This document shows, in pieces, positions 7,738-19,624 of a stretch of DNA of 64,000 nt. The position numbers and the translations under genes are program-made. The notes under the pieces are model-generated. The model worked only from the letters and a program-made list of their open reading frames with translations, searched no databases and was not told where the DNA came from. Position 1 is the first letter of the stretch. Every line of letters begins with the position of its first letter. This stretch comes from SHZI01 sp038214295. Lineage in GTDB: Bacteria > Pseudomonadota > Gammaproteobacteria > Steroidobacterales > GCA-2729495. The DNA is taken from contig JBBQSA010000011.1 in assembly GCA_038214295.1 (NCBI GenBank), forward strand, positions 9,222-73,221. The letters run 5' to 3'.

Positions 7738-9405
7738 TCAGGCGACGTCGGGCTCGCGGAGTTCGCGGCGGAGAATCTTGCCGACGTTGGACTTCGGCAG
7801 GGACTCGCGAAACTCGACGTGGCGGGGAATCTTGTAGGGCGCGAGGAAGTCGCGCAGGTAGGTGCGGACCGCGTCGGCCGTCAGTGTCTCGCCCGGCTTC
7901 AGCACGAGGAAGACCTTCACGGCCTCGCCGGTCCGCTTGTCGGGGACGCCGATGCAGGCGGCCTCCATGACCGCCGGATGGTTCGTGATCGCGCTCTCGA
8001 CCTCGTTCGGGTAGACCTTCAGTCCCGACATGTCGATCATGTCCTTCTTCCGGTCGACGATCCGGAAGAAGCCCGCCTCGTCCATCACCGCGATGTCGCC
8101 CGTCCGCAGGTAGCCGTCGCTGGTCATCGCGTTGGCCGTCGCCGCCGAGTCATTCCAGTAGCCGAGCATCACCTGGGGCCCCTGGACGCAGATCTCGCCC
8201 GGCTGCCCGATCGGGACGTCGCTATCCCCGTCGCGCAACGCGACGACGGTGCTGGGCAGTGGCAAGCCGATCGTGCCCCGGTATTCCCGCACGTTCAGTG
8301 GATTGATGGTGACCACCGGTGACGTCTCCGACAGGCCGTAGCCCTCGTTGAGCAGCAACCCGGTGATCTCCTGCCAGCGCTTCGCGGTGGCGGGCATCAC
8401 CGCCATCCCGCCGGCGGAGGCCACTTTCAACGCGGAAAAGTCGACGGTGCCAATGTCGGGGTGCTGGACGAGGGCCTGGTAGAGCGTGTTGACGCCGGTG
8501 ATTGCCGTGAACTTCCAGCGCCGCAGCTCAGCGATCAGCCTCTTGATGTTGCGCGGATCGGTGATGAGGATGTTGTGGCCGCCGACGTCCACGTAGCACA
8601 GGCAGTTACACATCAGCGCGTACACGTGGTAAAGCGGCAGCGGCGTCACCATGACCTCCTGGCCCGGGACGCTGAGCGACTCGAACCAGATGTTGATCTG
8701 CCGGATGTTCGCCACCAGGTTGGAATGACTGAGCATGGCGCCGCGCGAGCGGCCCGTGGTGCCGCCCGTGTACTGCAGGCAGGCAAGGTCTCCACCGGTC
8801 TGCCGCTCCGGCTGGCGGAACGCCGCCGGCTCACAAGCGCGCACCGCGGACCAGTCGACCGCACCGGGCACGCGGGCCGCGGGCATCCGCCGGACGAAGC
8901 GCATGACGGTATTGACGACAACTCCCCGGGGGAAGCCGAGCAGGTCGCCGATGCCGGTGACAAGCACGTGCCGGACGCCGACCCGCTCCTGGATCTCGGC
9001 GAACACCCCTGCCCGCTGGGCCAGCACGACGAGGACCGTGGCGCCACTGTCGGTCAGCTGGTGCTCGAGTTCGGGGGCGGTGTACATCGGGTTGACGTTG
9101 ACAACCACCATGCCCGCGCGGAAGGCGCCGAACAGGGCCACGGGGTACTGCAGCAGGTTGGGCAGCATGATGGCGACCCGGTCCCCGGGACCGACACCGG
9201 GCAGGCTCTGCAGCCAGGTGGCGAACTGCCGGTGGAGGACATCCAGGTCGTCGAAGGTGATCGTCTGGCCGAGATTGCTGAAGGCGGGCCGGCTCCCGAA
9301 GCGCCCGATGGCGCGGTCCAGCACGTCGACCACGGACTCGGAAGGATCGAGATCGATGGTAGCGGGAACACCGGGCGGGTACGAACTGAGCCAAGGCTTC
9401 TCCAT
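7738..9405 (-). CDS. long-chain acyl-CoA synthetase (FadD-like)
   Basis: A 555-residue AMP-binding ligase that activates fatty acids with ATP and CoA. Visible are the P-loop-like YTGGTTGRSRGAML, the A5-type NEGYGLSETSP, YLRTGDIAVMDEAGFF and the C-terminal DRKKDMIDMSGLKVYPNEVE followed by the catalytic lysine in SNVGKILRRELR. The length is close to E. coli FadD (561). The ATG at 9405 has an AGGGG ribosome-binding site; a longer GTG frame to 9423 is less likely. It is divergent from the HMG-CoA reductase fusion gene, sharing a 95-bp promoter gap. Confidence 0.92.
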   Translation of the reverse strand: MEKPWLSSYPPGVPATIDLDPSESVVDVLDRAIGRFGSRPAFSNLGQTITFDDLDVLHRQFATWLQSLPGVGPGDRVAIMLPNLLQYPVALFGAFRAGMVVVNVNPMYTAPELEHQLTDSGATVLVVLAQRAGVFAEIQERVGVRHVLVTGIGDLLGFPRGVVVNTVMRFVRRMPAARVPGAVDWSAVRACEPAAFRQPERQTGGDLACLQYTGGTTGRSRGAMLSHSNLVANIRQINIWFESLSVPGQEVMVTPLPLYHVYALMCNCLCYVDVGGHNILITDPRNIKRLIAELRRWKFTAITGVNTLYQALVQHPDIGTVDFSALKVASAGGMAVMPATAKRWQEITGLLLNEGYGLSETSPVVTINPLNVREYRGTIGLPLPSTVVALRDGDSDVPIGQPGEICVQGPQVMLGYWNDSAATANAMTSDGYLRTGDIAVMDEAGFFRIVDRKKDMIDMSGLKVYPNEVESAITNHPAVMEAACIGVPDKRTGEAVKVFLVLKPGETLTADAVRTYLRDFLAPYKIPRHVEFRESLPKSNVGKILRRELREPDVA

Positions 9406-9500
9406 ACCCCTAGGATCGCACAAAGTCCGCTCCGGAGGCGTGGCAGTAGCTGCGCATTCCTGCTACGGTTTCCGCGCCTTCCAGACCCCAGGTACCGGCC

Positions 9501-11761
<2,261 letters not shown>

Positions 11762-11765
<4 letters not shown>

Positions 11766-12349
11766 GCCGTGCCCTGCCTGTCCCGCCGAACGAGCCGGTC
11801 CGTGAGGACCTGCTGGTCCTCGTCGACGAAGCCGACCGGGAAATCGGCACCCTGCCAAAGACCGAGGGCCACCTCGGTGCCGGCACGCTGCACCGGGCCT
11901 TCTCCGTGTTCCTGTTCGATGCGGAGGGCTCGGTGCTCATCCAGCAGCGGGCGCCGGGCAAGATGCTCTGGCCCGGCTACTGGTCCAACAGTTGCTGCAG
12001 TCACCCCCGTCCGGGCGAGGCAGTCGAGGCAGCCGCGCAGCGGCGAGTCCGCGAGGAACTCCACGTCGGGTGCCAGGTGGAGTTCCTCTACAAGTTCCGC
12101 TACCAGGCGCGCTTCGGCGACGTCGGGTCGGAGCACGAGCTGTGCCACGTCTACGCGGGCTATCCCCGCGGCACGCTGGTCGTGGACCCCACCGAGATTG
12201 CGGATCACCGCTGGATTACCCCGGACGAGCTGACGCGCGCCATCGCCGCGGAGCCGGACCGCTACAGCCCCTGGATGAAACTGGAGTGGCCGCGGATCAG
12301 CACGGATTTCCTGGCTGGCATCCGGCTGAAGTGCCGACGGCCGTCATGA
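11762..12349 (+). CDS. idi: isopentenyl-diphosphate delta-isomerase, type I
   Basis: A 195-residue Nudix-fold protein that interconverts IPP and DMAPP. The catalytic cysteine lies in YWSNSCCSHPRPGE (Cys79) and the catalytic glutamate in SEHELCHVY (Glu126, with Glu124 as metal ligand). FSVFLFDAEGSVLIQQRA is the family's N-terminal signature. Type I enzymes need Mg and no flavin. The ATG at 11762 overlaps the upstream stop by ATGA, indicating coupling to the reductase-kinase. Its presence fits a mevalonate route, which produces only IPP and therefore requires an isomerase. Confidence 0.95.
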
Positions 12350-13155
12350 GTAACGTTGTCATCACCGGCAATACGCGCGGCATCGGCCGCGGGCTCGCCG
12401 TCGAGTTCCTGAAACGCGGCCACAACGTGGTGGTGTGCAGCCGCCGGCAGGCCGACGTCGACAAGGCCGTGGCGGAGTTGGCCACCGTGAGCCCGGCGCG
12501 GGTGATCGGCAGAACCTGCGACGTCACGGTGAAGGCGGACGTGCAGGCGTTGTGGGACTTCGCGGTGGCGACCTTCGGCCATCTGGACTTCTGGATCAAC
12601 AACGCCGGCCGGGCAACCTCCCGCTTCACCGTGCACGAACTCCCCGAGGACCTGGTTCACACGCTCGTCGACGGCAACCTGAAGGGCAGCGTGTTCGGCT
12701 CCCAGGTGGCCATCACCGGTTTTCGCAAGCAGGGCTTCGGGGCTCTCTACAACATGCTGGGCGGCAGTTTCGACGGCAAGCGCCTGACGCCCAACATGGG
12801 CGTCTACAGCGCCACCAAGGCCGCCGACTGGCTCCTGACCAAGTACCTCGTCGCGGAAAATACCAATCCCCAGATCATCATCGGTGCAATCAGCCCCGGC
12901 ATGCTGATCACCGAGAACTGGTTCGACGAGCAGAAGGAGATGAGCCCGGAGGACTGGCAGAAGATCCGCCCCGTGCTCAATATCCTCTGCGACTACGTGG
13001 AGACCTCCACGCCCTTTCTCGTCGAGCGGATGCTGGAAAACCGGAAGAGCGGCGAGCGCATCGCCTGGATGACCACCGGCAAGCTGCTCGGCCGGTTCGT
13101 CGGGGCCAGGGTTTTCGGGCGGAAGCGCGACCTGTTCACCCGCTTCGGCCTCTGA
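12346..13155 (+). CDS. short-chain dehydrogenase/reductase
   Basis: A 269-residue classical SDR: TGNTRGIGRG cofactor loop near the N-terminus, INNAG, and the YSATK catalytic pair. The substrate is unknown. The arginine/serine context after the first strand (CSRRQ) suggests NADPH preference, which is inference. The C-terminal part is basic and ends in RKRDLFTRFGL, possibly membrane-peripheral. The ATG at 12346 overlaps the idi stop (ATGA), so it is translated with the isoprenoid genes and may act on an isoprenoid or lipid alcohol or ketone; this is context only. Confidence 0.88.
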   Translation: MSNVVITGNTRGIGRGLAVEFLKRGHNVVVCSRRQADVDKAVAELATVSPARVIGRTCDVTVKADVQALWDFAVATFGHLDFWINNAGRATSRFTVHELPEDLVHTLVDGNLKGSVFGSQVAITGFRKQGFGALYNMLGGSFDGKRLTPNMGVYSATKAADWLLTKYLVAENTNPQIIIGAISPGMLITENWFDEQKEMSPEDWQKIRPVLNILCDYVETSTPFLVERMLENRKSGERIAWMTTGKLLGRFVGARVFGRKRDLFTRFGL

Positions 13156-13178
13156 GCCGGTCCGGGTCTGGCGGGCCA

Positions 13179-14126
13179 GTGGCACCCCATTCCGCAGCAC
13201 CACCGCTTCTGATCGTGCGCGGCGCCCTGCGCCGCTTCGCCGACCGGACAGCACTGGCTGGCGCCGACCTCACGGCCCACAAGGGCGAGGTGCTCGTCCT
13301 GCTCGGACCGAACGGCGCGGGCAAGACCACGCTGCTCCGGGCACTCGCGGGGCGCGTCCGCCTCGATGCCGGCAGTATCGCCATCGGCGGCCACGCCCCC
13401 GATGACCGGGCAGTGCGCCGGCGAGTGGGCTTCGTGCCGCAGTCGATCGCCCTGTGGGGCCGCCTGCCCGTCCGGACAAACCTGGAGATCCTCGGCCGGC
13501 TGGCGGGCCTGCCCGGGCACGAGGTGGGACCCGCGGTCGCGGACGCCCTGGCCTGGTCGGGGCTCGCCGAGCGCGCAGCCGATCCCGTGGACACCCTGTC
13601 CGGCGGCATGCAACGGCGTATCAACATCGCCGCCGGAACGCTGCACGGACCGGACCTGCTGCTGCTCGACGAGCCCACCGTGGGGCTCGACCCGGTGGCG
13701 CGCCAGTCCGTGCACCGGGTCCTCGAGCGGCTGCGGGACAGGGGCATGGGACTCATCCTCACCACCCATGACCTGCCGGAGGCCGAGGCGCTGGCGGATC
13801 GCGTGGCGATCCTCGCCGGCGGCGTGGTGCGCGCCGCGGACACGATTCCGATCCTCGTGGGCCGCCTGTTCGGCTCCGACCAGGAGGTGCTGCTGATGCT
13901 CGCCGCGGAGCCAGCTCCCGACCTGCGGGACGCCCTGCGCACCTCCCTGCTCTCGCCGACCAACGACCCCCGCCTGTGGGTCGGCCGCCTGCGGGGCGGT
14001 CTCGAGCAGCTGCCGGAGCTGCGCCGCCAGCTGGTTGCTGCCGGCGCCGACATCGACGAGCTGCGCGTCCGGCAACCCGGCCTCCACGGCGTGTTCGTGG
14101 AACTCACCGGCACGGTGCCCGACTGA
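13179..14126 (+). CDS. ABC-2 type transporter ATP-binding protein
   Basis: A 315-residue ATPase with Walker A GPNGAGKTT, Q-loop FVPQSIALWG, signature LSGGMQRR and Walker B LLLLDEPTVGLD, then the H-loop TTHDLPEA. The ~80 residues after the nucleotide domain resemble the C-terminal extension of drug- and polysaccharide-exporter ATPases. It powers the permease encoded 24 bp downstream. I chose the GTG at 13179, 23 bp after the SDR stop; a later GTG at ~13216 is possible. No clear ribosome-binding site is visible. Confidence 0.92.
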   Translation: MAPHSAAPPLLIVRGALRRFADRTALAGADLTAHKGEVLVLLGPNGAGKTTLLRALAGRVRLDAGSIAIGGHAPDDRAVRRRVGFVPQSIALWGRLPVRTNLEILGRLAGLPGHEVGPAVADALAWSGLAERAADPVDTLSGGMQRRINIAAGTLHGPDLLLLDEPTVGLDPVARQSVHRVLERLRDRGMGLILTTHDLPEAEALADRVAILAGGVVRAADTIPILVGRLFGSDQEVLLMLAAEPAPDLRDALRTSLLSPTNDPRLWVGRLRGGLEQLPELRRQLVAAGADIDELRVRQPGLHGVFVELTGTVPD

Positions 14127-14150
14127 TGGCGGCCCCATGAGCGCCTCGCC

Positions 14151-15395
14151 ATGAGCCTGGCCGTACTCCGTGCGGCATTCCTGCTGCTGCTCCGGGACCG
14201 GGGCGCGCTTGTCATGGCGCTGGTGGTTCCCGTGATTTTCTTCCTGATCTTTGCCGAGATCTTCGCCACGGCGGCCGGCGATCAGCTGCAGCTGCGCATC
14301 GCCATAGTCGACGAGGTGCAGAGCGCGGACTCGACGGCGCTGCTCCGGGCTCTCACGGCCGAGCCGACGATCCGGCCGGTGCCCGGTTCACTGACTGGCG
14401 GGCTGACCCGCGAAGCCGCCCGCGATCTCGTCCGCCGGGGCACGGCGGATGTCGGGCTGATCGTCCGGGCCGACGGCGAGCAGCTGGCGACCGCCAGCGG
14501 CCTGGCCGCGCCACCGCTGCTGCTGCTCGTAGACCCGTCCCGCAGCGTCACGGCGACCGTCCTCGCGGGTCAGCTGCAGCGCGCCTACTTCGCTGCACTG
14601 CCGGACCTGGCCGTGGGACGGGTGGCGGAGCTGATCGGCACCGAATTCACCGAGTTCACGCCGGCCCAGCAGGCGGAGATCGGCGCGGGCATCGCCGGCC
14701 TCCGCAAGGACGCTGGCGTCAGCGACCGCCCTGGCGGCTGGTCCTTCGATGAGCTGCTCGAACGCGACAACGTGGCGGGACAGAACGCGGCGCTGAACAA
14801 CGTGGCTTACTACGCCGGGGCTGTCGCTTTCATGTTCCTGCTGTTTGCCGCCGCCCAGAGCGCGCTCGGCATCCTCGACGACCAGGAGGCGGGCATCCTC
14901 GACCGGATCGCGGCAGGTCCCGGCGGCGTCCGGGTCGTCATCAACGGACGCTTCCTCTTCCTGGTCCTCCAGGGACTGGTACAGGCCAGCCTGATTTTCG
15001 GCATTGCGTGGCTCGTGTACGGCGTGGACGTGCCTGGAAATTTCGGCCCCTGGCTCATGATCACCGTCAGCTCCGCGGTGCTCGCAGCGGGACTCGGCCT
15101 GCTGCTCGTCACCAGCTGCCAGACCCGGGCCCAGGCGCAGGTGCTGCCGACGGTGGTCATCCTGATCATGTCCGCCGTCGGCGGCAGCATGGTGCCGCGC
15201 TTCTTCATGCCTCAGTGGCTGCAGCAGGTCGGCTGGGTAACCCCAAACACCTGGGCGCTGGAGGCCTACAGCGGCGTATTCTGGCGCAGCGAGCCGGCAC
15301 TGCAGCTCGTGCCGATCTGCGTCAGCCTGTTCGGCATCGGCATCGCCGCGCTCGGACTCAGCCACTGGTTCGGGCGGCGGCTGGTCCAGGACTGA
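14151..15395 (+). CDS. ABC-2 type transporter permease
   Basis: A 414-residue membrane protein of the ABC-2/YhgE-type layout: one N-terminal membrane segment (MALVVPVIFFLIFAEIFA), a large extracytoplasmic domain of ~190 residues, and five to six membrane segments from about residue 215 to the C-terminus. Pairs with the preceding ATPase to form an exporter. The substrate is unknown; its location in a mevalonate operon suggests a lipid or isoprenoid-derived compound, by context only. Confidence 0.9.
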   Translation: MSLAVLRAAFLLLLRDRGALVMALVVPVIFFLIFAEIFATAAGDQLQLRIAIVDEVQSADSTALLRALTAEPTIRPVPGSLTGGLTREAARDLVRRGTADVGLIVRADGEQLATASGLAAPPLLLLVDPSRSVTATVLAGQLQRAYFAALPDLAVGRVAELIGTEFTEFTPAQQAEIGAGIAGLRKDAGVSDRPGGWSFDELLERDNVAGQNAALNNVAYYAGAVAFMFLLFAAAQSALGILDDQEAGILDRIAAGPGGVRVVINGRFLFLVLQGLVQASLIFGIAWLVYGVDVPGNFGPWLMITVSSAVLAAGLGLLLVTSCQTRAQAQVLPTVVILIMSAVGGSMVPRFFMPQWLQQVGWVTPNTWALEAYSGVFWRSEPALQLVPICVSLFGIGIAALGLSHWFGRRLVQD

Positions 15396-15482
15396 CGCGG
15401 GATCCTGCCACGCCATCCTTGACTCGGCCTCGGCGGCGCAGGGATGATTCCCTACGCTACAGCCGCGAGCGTCGACGACACC

Positions 15483-16349
15483 ATGGCCAGCGCCCTCTAC
15501 CGCAAGCCGATGCCGGGCCTGATCGCCTTCGCGATCGCCCTCATGAGCCAGTGGCTTGGTCACACCGCCTGGGCCTTCATCCGCGGCGTGTTCGGCGACT
15601 ACCAGGAAGCCGCCAGCCTCGGCGTGGGCGCCATTGGCGCCGGGCTGATCTGGGCCGGCCTTAAGAGGACGGAAATCACTGCCACCTGGATGGGCTTCCT
15701 CGGCGCGGTGCTGGTCTGGGTGGGCTGGTTCGAGTTCACCTTCGAGTTTTACGCGGACATGTTCCGGATCCCCGAATACACGAGTCCGACGGGGCTGCCG
15801 ATCTTCGCTGGGGCCACGGTGCTCATGGCCACCCTCCCCCTGATGCTGTCCCTCTTCCTGCTCTATGGCATCTTCAACCGGCAGACCAAGTGCAACCTGA
15901 TCCGGTGGTTTCACCGGAATCTTGCCTTCAATCCCGGCATGCCCACCCCGGACAACGGCCGCAGCTTCGCCCGGATCACCGCGCTGGAGACGCTGTTTGT
16001 CACCTGGTTCTGCTACCTGTTCTGGCTCTACGTCGGCTACATGTTCAGCAACACGGTGATCATGGTGGCCTTCACCGGCTGGAGCCTGTGGTTCGGCTAC
16101 ATCTTCTGGAAACTGCTGAAGATCCCCCGGGTAGGTCATGCCGTGCGCTACGGCATCCCCGTCGGGGTCATCGCCTGGGGCATCGTGGAGATGCCGTCCC
16201 ACTTCGGCCTGTACTCCGAGATCTGGCTGAAGCCCTTCGACTTTCCCGTCGTCAACGCGGCCATCCTCGTGGCCTTCAGCGCCGGCATGATCTACGTCGC
16301 CCGCAGGCCGCCGACGCCGGGCCAGGCCGCGAGAGAAGTCGCGGCCTGA
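15483..16349 (+). CDS. multi-pass membrane protein, unknown family
   Basis: A ~288-residue protein with about seven or eight predicted membrane segments, for example LIAFAIALMSQWLGHTAWAF, VLMATLPLMLSLFLLYGIF and FVTWFCYLFWLYVGYMF. I do not recognise the family. Aromatic-rich segments (W, F, Y) and a conserved-looking cytosolic loop FNRQTKCNLIRWFHRNLAF are notable. An in-frame ATG at 15444 would add 13 residues (MIPYATAASVDDT); that piece is not protein-like and covers a TACGCT element, so I prefer 15483, but the start is uncertain. It is followed immediately by the RNA phosphodiesterase gene. Confidence 0.75.
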   Translation: MASALYRKPMPGLIAFAIALMSQWLGHTAWAFIRGVFGDYQEAASLGVGAIGAGLIWAGLKRTEITATWMGFLGAVLVWVGWFEFTFEFYADMFRIPEYTSPTGLPIFAGATVLMATLPLMLSLFLLYGIFNRQTKCNLIRWFHRNLAFNPGMPTPDNGRSFARITALETLFVTWFCYLFWLYVGYMFSNTVIMVAFTGWSLWFGYIFWKLLKIPRVGHAVRYGIPVGVIAWGIVEMPSHFGLYSEIWLKPFDFPVVNAAILVAFSAGMIYVARRPPTPGQAAREVAA

Positions 16350-16897
16350 ACACGCCCGCCCCTCCAGGACAGGCTGAGACCCCGCGGCAGCGGCGCCTGT
16401 TCCTCGCCTTCTGGCCCAACGATGCCCTGCGTCAGGCGCTGGAATCCGCCCGCAACCGGCTCTATCCGTTGGCGGGCCGGCCGGTACCCGCCGGCAACCT
16501 GCACGTGACGGCGGCCTTCCTGGGCGCCGTGAGTGAAGCCCGCGTCGCGACCCTGCAGGCGCTCTGCGGACCGGTGCCGCCCCTGACGCTCCGCTTCGAC
16601 CGCCTCGAGCACTGGCCGAAGCCGAAGGTTCTCGTCGCGGGCACGGCCCATGTGCCCGACGATGCGCAGCAACTCGTCGACGGACTCTGGCGGCGGCTCG
16701 ACCGGCTCGGCTTCAGCCGGGAGCCACGCCCCTGGAATCCCCACGTGACCCTCGTGCGGGACATCCGCGCCGTGCGCCCCGGCCTGCCCTGGAAAACGCT
16801 GTCCTGGCCGGTAGGGTGGGTGCGCCTCGTGGAATCCGTGGCGACGCCGGAGGGCGTCGCCTACGTGCCCTGCGACGGTGTCGCCGGGCCGGCCTGA
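16346..16897 (+). CDS. thpR: RNA 2',3'-cyclic phosphodiesterase (2H family)
   Basis: A ~183-residue 2H phosphoesterase, historically called 2'-5' RNA ligase. Both catalytic HxT motifs are present: NLHVTAAFLG and WNPHVTLVRD, separated by about 90 residues as expected. It opens with RRLFLAFWPNDALRQAL, the usual first strand and helix. These enzymes hydrolyse 2',3'-cyclic phosphate ends of RNA. No ATG, GTG or TTG is well placed; a CTG at 16346 overlapping the upstream stop is the best candidate. The true start needs protein data. Confidence 0.85.
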   Translation: MNTPAPPGQAETPRQRRLFLAFWPNDALRQALESARNRLYPLAGRPVPAGNLHVTAAFLGAVSEARVATLQALCGPVPPLTLRFDRLEHWPKPKVLVAGTAHVPDDAQQLVDGLWRRLDRLGFSREPRPWNPHVTLVRDIRAVRPGLPWKTLSWPVGWVRLVESVATPEGVAYVPCDGVAGPA

Positions 16898-16898
16898 T

Positions 16899-17132
16899 TC
16901 AGGCAGCGCCGGCAGCCAGCATCCGGGCGAGGGCCAGGCTGCTGGCGACGACCCCGGCGGCCATCGCGAGGGCCAGCACCGGCAACGCGAACAGGAAGAA
17001 GCGCTCCCGGCCGTCGGCCCTCGATCCGGCCACCTTGTGCTTGAGCCACAGGAGGCGCCACCGCATCACGCAGTAGAGGCCGAGTCGCAGGGCGACTATG
17101 AGCAGAACGATATGGACGATCAGCAATTCCAC
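16899..17132 (-). CDS. small two-helix membrane protein, last gene of carotenoid operon
   Basis: A 77-residue protein with two hydrophobic segments (LLIVHIVLLIVALRLGLYCV and FALPVLALAMAAGVVASSLAL) joined by a basic loop. Family unknown. It starts with GTG 24 bp after the crtB stop on the same strand, so it is probably the last gene of that operon, and ends 1 bp from thpR on the other strand. Two-helix organisation and operon position support it being real, but homology evidence is lacking. Confidence 0.6.
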   Translation of the reverse strand: MELLIVHIVLLIVALRLGLYCVMRWRLLWLKHKVAGSRADGRERFFLFALPVLALAMAAGVVASSLALARMLAAGAA

Positions 17133-17156
17133 AGGAACACGCGCGGCAGGTAATGC

Positions 17157-18113
17157 TCAGGCCCGGTCGCCGGAAACCGGATCTGGCGCCACCCACAGGT
17201 CGACGGCCCGGGGCGCCGCCTGCCGCCAGCGGTCCCAGGTGACGGCCCGCAGGGCCCGCAGGCCGCCAGCAGCGAGGTAGAGAAATTTGCGCACCTTGCC
17301 GACGACTGCCCGGGTGTCCCAGGCCCGGGCGCCCCGGGCCCGCACCACGCGGCCGATGTCGCGGTACACGCTGAGCGCAGTGGCAACCGCCCAGCTGGAG
17401 CGGAAACTGAGCGCCTTGAGTCCGGAATCAGCCGAGGCGTAGTAGCGATCTGCCTCCGCGAGCAGCCGCCCGACGACGCCGGCCACTGCCTCGCGATGCT
17501 CCGGCCGGGCGACCCCATCCTCCGGGATCCCTGCCTCGGTGAGCCACTGGGCCGGCAGGTAGCAGCGCCCGTTGCGCGCGTCATCCAGCACGTCCCGGGA
17601 GATGTTGGTGAGCTGGAAAGCGATGCCGAGGTCGGCGGCACGCTGCAGCGCCGGCCGGTCGCGCACGCCCATGACGAGCGCCATCATCACGCCAACCACG
17701 CCCGCCACCCGGTAGCAGTACAGCAGGGTCTCGTCGAGGGTCTGGTAGCGAAACTCCGCCACGTCCATCTCGAAGCCGGCCAGCAGCTCCAGCGTGTGGC
17801 GTTCCGGGATAGCGTGCCCGCGAGCAACGCGCTGGAGGGCCTGGAACGCGGGCTCCGTTACGGCCTCGCCAGCCAGGGCCCGGCGCGTCTCCGTCCGCAG
17901 TTTCGCCAGGCTCGCCGCCTTGTCGTGCGGGACTGGCGCTGCGCGCGCCATGCCGAGCTCCTGGCCGTCAATTTCATCGTCGCAGTGACGGCACCAGGCG
18001 TACAGCATCCAGGCGTGGTCACGGGTAGTGGTGTCGAACAGGCGCGATGCCAGCGCGAAGCTGCGCGAGCCCCTGCGGATCATGTCGCGGCTGTTGCTGA
18101 CGACGGCGTCCAT
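17157..18113 (-). CDS. crtB: phytoene synthase
   Basis: A 318-residue trans-isoprenyl diphosphate synthase head-to-head type enzyme that condenses two GGPP to phytoene. The first aspartate motif is WCRHCDDEIDG near residue 40-50, the second is RDVLDDARNGRCYLP near residue 180. SRSFALASRLF at the N-terminus is typical of squalene/phytoene synthases. Located 1 bp after crtI, which settles it as the carotenoid rather than the squalene enzyme. Length is normal. Confidence 0.95.
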   Translation of the reverse strand: MDAVVSNSRDMIRRGSRSFALASRLFDTTTRDHAWMLYAWCRHCDDEIDGQELGMARAAPVPHDKAASLAKLRTETRRALAGEAVTEPAFQALQRVARGHAIPERHTLELLAGFEMDVAEFRYQTLDETLLYCYRVAGVVGVMMALVMGVRDRPALQRAADLGIAFQLTNISRDVLDDARNGRCYLPAQWLTEAGIPEDGVARPEHREAVAGVVGRLLAEADRYYASADSGLKALSFRSSWAVATALSVYRDIGRVVRARGARAWDTRAVVGKVRKFLYLAAGGLRALRAVTWDRWRQAAPRAVDLWVAPDPVSGDRA

Positions 18114-18114
18114 C

Positions 18115-19602
18115 TCAACCTGCTCCGAGATCGGCGAGCATCAGCCCCGCTGTGGCCTTGGCGGAACCGATGACGCCGGGAATCCCCGCACCCGGGTGTG
18201 TGCCTGCCCCCACGAAGTACAGATTGTGAATCCGGTCGTCCCGGTTGTGAACCCGAAAGAACGCACTCTGGGTCAGCAGCGGCTCCAGGGAGAAGGCAGA
18301 TCCCAGGTGGGCGTTGAGCTCGGTCGCGAAATCCGCGGGCGTGAAGATGCGCAACGTGACGAGGTTGGCCCGGAGGCCGGGGAGCGTGTGCTTCTCCAGT
18401 GCGTCCAGGATCCGGTCACGGTACTTCGGGCCGGTCACGCTCCAGTCGATCGGCGACTTGCCGAGGTTCGGCACCGGCGCCAGCGCGTAGAAGCCGGCCT
18501 GCCCCGGTGGGGCGAGGGACGGGTCTGTGCGCGAGGGGTTATGCAGGTACAGGGAAAAGTCGTCGGGGAGCACGCCCCGGTCAAAGATGTCGGCCAGCAA
18601 TTCCCGGTAGCGCGGCCCGAAGAGCACCGTGTGATGGGCGATCTCCGGGTACTGCCGCTTCAGGCCGAAGTACACGACGAACAGCGAGTTGCTGTAGCGC
18701 TTGCGCATGAGCCGCCGGGCCATTGCCTGGCCCCGGTCGGTGGCGCCGAGCAGGCTCGCGTAGGTGTGCACCACGTCAGCATTGCTGGCCACGGCATCGA
18801 CCACCACGCTGCGCCCGTCCGCCGTGGCGACCTCCGTCGCGCGGCCGTTGCGCACGCGGATTTCCTGCGCCGGGCAGCCCAGCCGGACCTCGCCCCCAAG
18901 GTCCTGGAAGAGCCGCACGAGGGCCCGCACGAGGGCCCCGGTGCCGCCCCGGGGAAAGCGCACGCCCCACTCCCGCTCCAGGGCGTGAATGAGCGCGTAG
19001 ATGGACGACACGTGGAAGGGATTGCCGCCGATCAGCAGTGACTGGAAGCTGAAGGCCTGGCGCAGGTGAGGATCCTTCATGTAGTCGGACACCACGCTGT
19101 ACACGGAGCGGTCGCTGCGCAGGCGGATCAGCTGCGGCGCCACGCGCATCATGCTCCAGAAGCTCTGGAACGGCACGGTGCCGAGCTTGAGGTAGCCCTC
19201 CCGGAACACAGCCTCCGAGAACTTCAGGAAGCGGCGGTAGCCGTCTGCGTCTCCCGGGCTGATCCGGGCGATGGCGTCGGTGACGGCATCCGCGTCCGCG
19301 TTGTACTCAAGGGTGACGCCGTCAGGCCAGACCAGCCGGTAGAACGGGTCTACGGGCAGCAGGTCGACGTAATCACCGGTGTACCGGCCACTCAGGGCAA
19401 ACAGTTCGTCGATGGCGTTCGGTGCCGTCACCACGGTGGGGCCGGCGTCGAACGTGAAGCCGTCCTGCTCGTAGACGTAGGCCCGGCCGCCCGGCCGCTC
19501 CCGCTTCTCCAGCAGGACCGTCCGGATGCCCGCCGACTGCAGGCGGATGGCCAGCGCGAGGCCGCCAAAGCCGGCACCGATGACCGCCGCGGACTTGCTC
19601 AT
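18115..19602 (-). CDS. crtI: phytoene desaturase
   Basis: A 495-residue FAD-dependent CrtI-type desaturase converting phytoene to lycopene. The N-terminal Rossmann motif is VIGAGFGGLALAIRL with LLEKRERPGGRAY, followed by DAGPTVVT; the C-terminal signature YFVGAGTHPGAGIPGVIGSA is intact. ATG at 19602, 22 bp after crtY. The enzyme is expected to be membrane-associated. Length and motifs match four-step bacterial desaturases, though the number of steps cannot be read from sequence. Confidence 0.95.
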   Translation of the reverse strand: MSKSAAVIGAGFGGLALAIRLQSAGIRTVLLEKRERPGGRAYVYEQDGFTFDAGPTVVTAPNAIDELFALSGRYTGDYVDLLPVDPFYRLVWPDGVTLEYNADADAVTDAIARISPGDADGYRRFLKFSEAVFREGYLKLGTVPFQSFWSMMRVAPQLIRLRSDRSVYSVVSDYMKDPHLRQAFSFQSLLIGGNPFHVSSIYALIHALEREWGVRFPRGGTGALVRALVRLFQDLGGEVRLGCPAQEIRVRNGRATEVATADGRSVVVDAVASNADVVHTYASLLGATDRGQAMARRLMRKRYSNSLFVVYFGLKRQYPEIAHHTVLFGPRYRELLADIFDRGVLPDDFSLYLHNPSRTDPSLAPPGQAGFYALAPVPNLGKSPIDWSVTGPKYRDRILDALEKHTLPGLRANLVTLRIFTPADFATELNAHLGSAFSLEPLLTQSAFFRVHNRDDRIHNLYFVGAGTHPGAGIPGVIGSAKATAGLMLADLGAG

Positions 19603-19624
19603 GTTGCGCCTGTTTCCGTCTTCA

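Noticed and set aside
14388..16202. 604-residue open frame on the minus strand opposite the ABC permease and membrane protein
   Set aside because: It is antisense to two clear genes with strong membrane-protein and permease features; its translation is rich in Arg/Gly/Ala/Pro/Asp with no domain.
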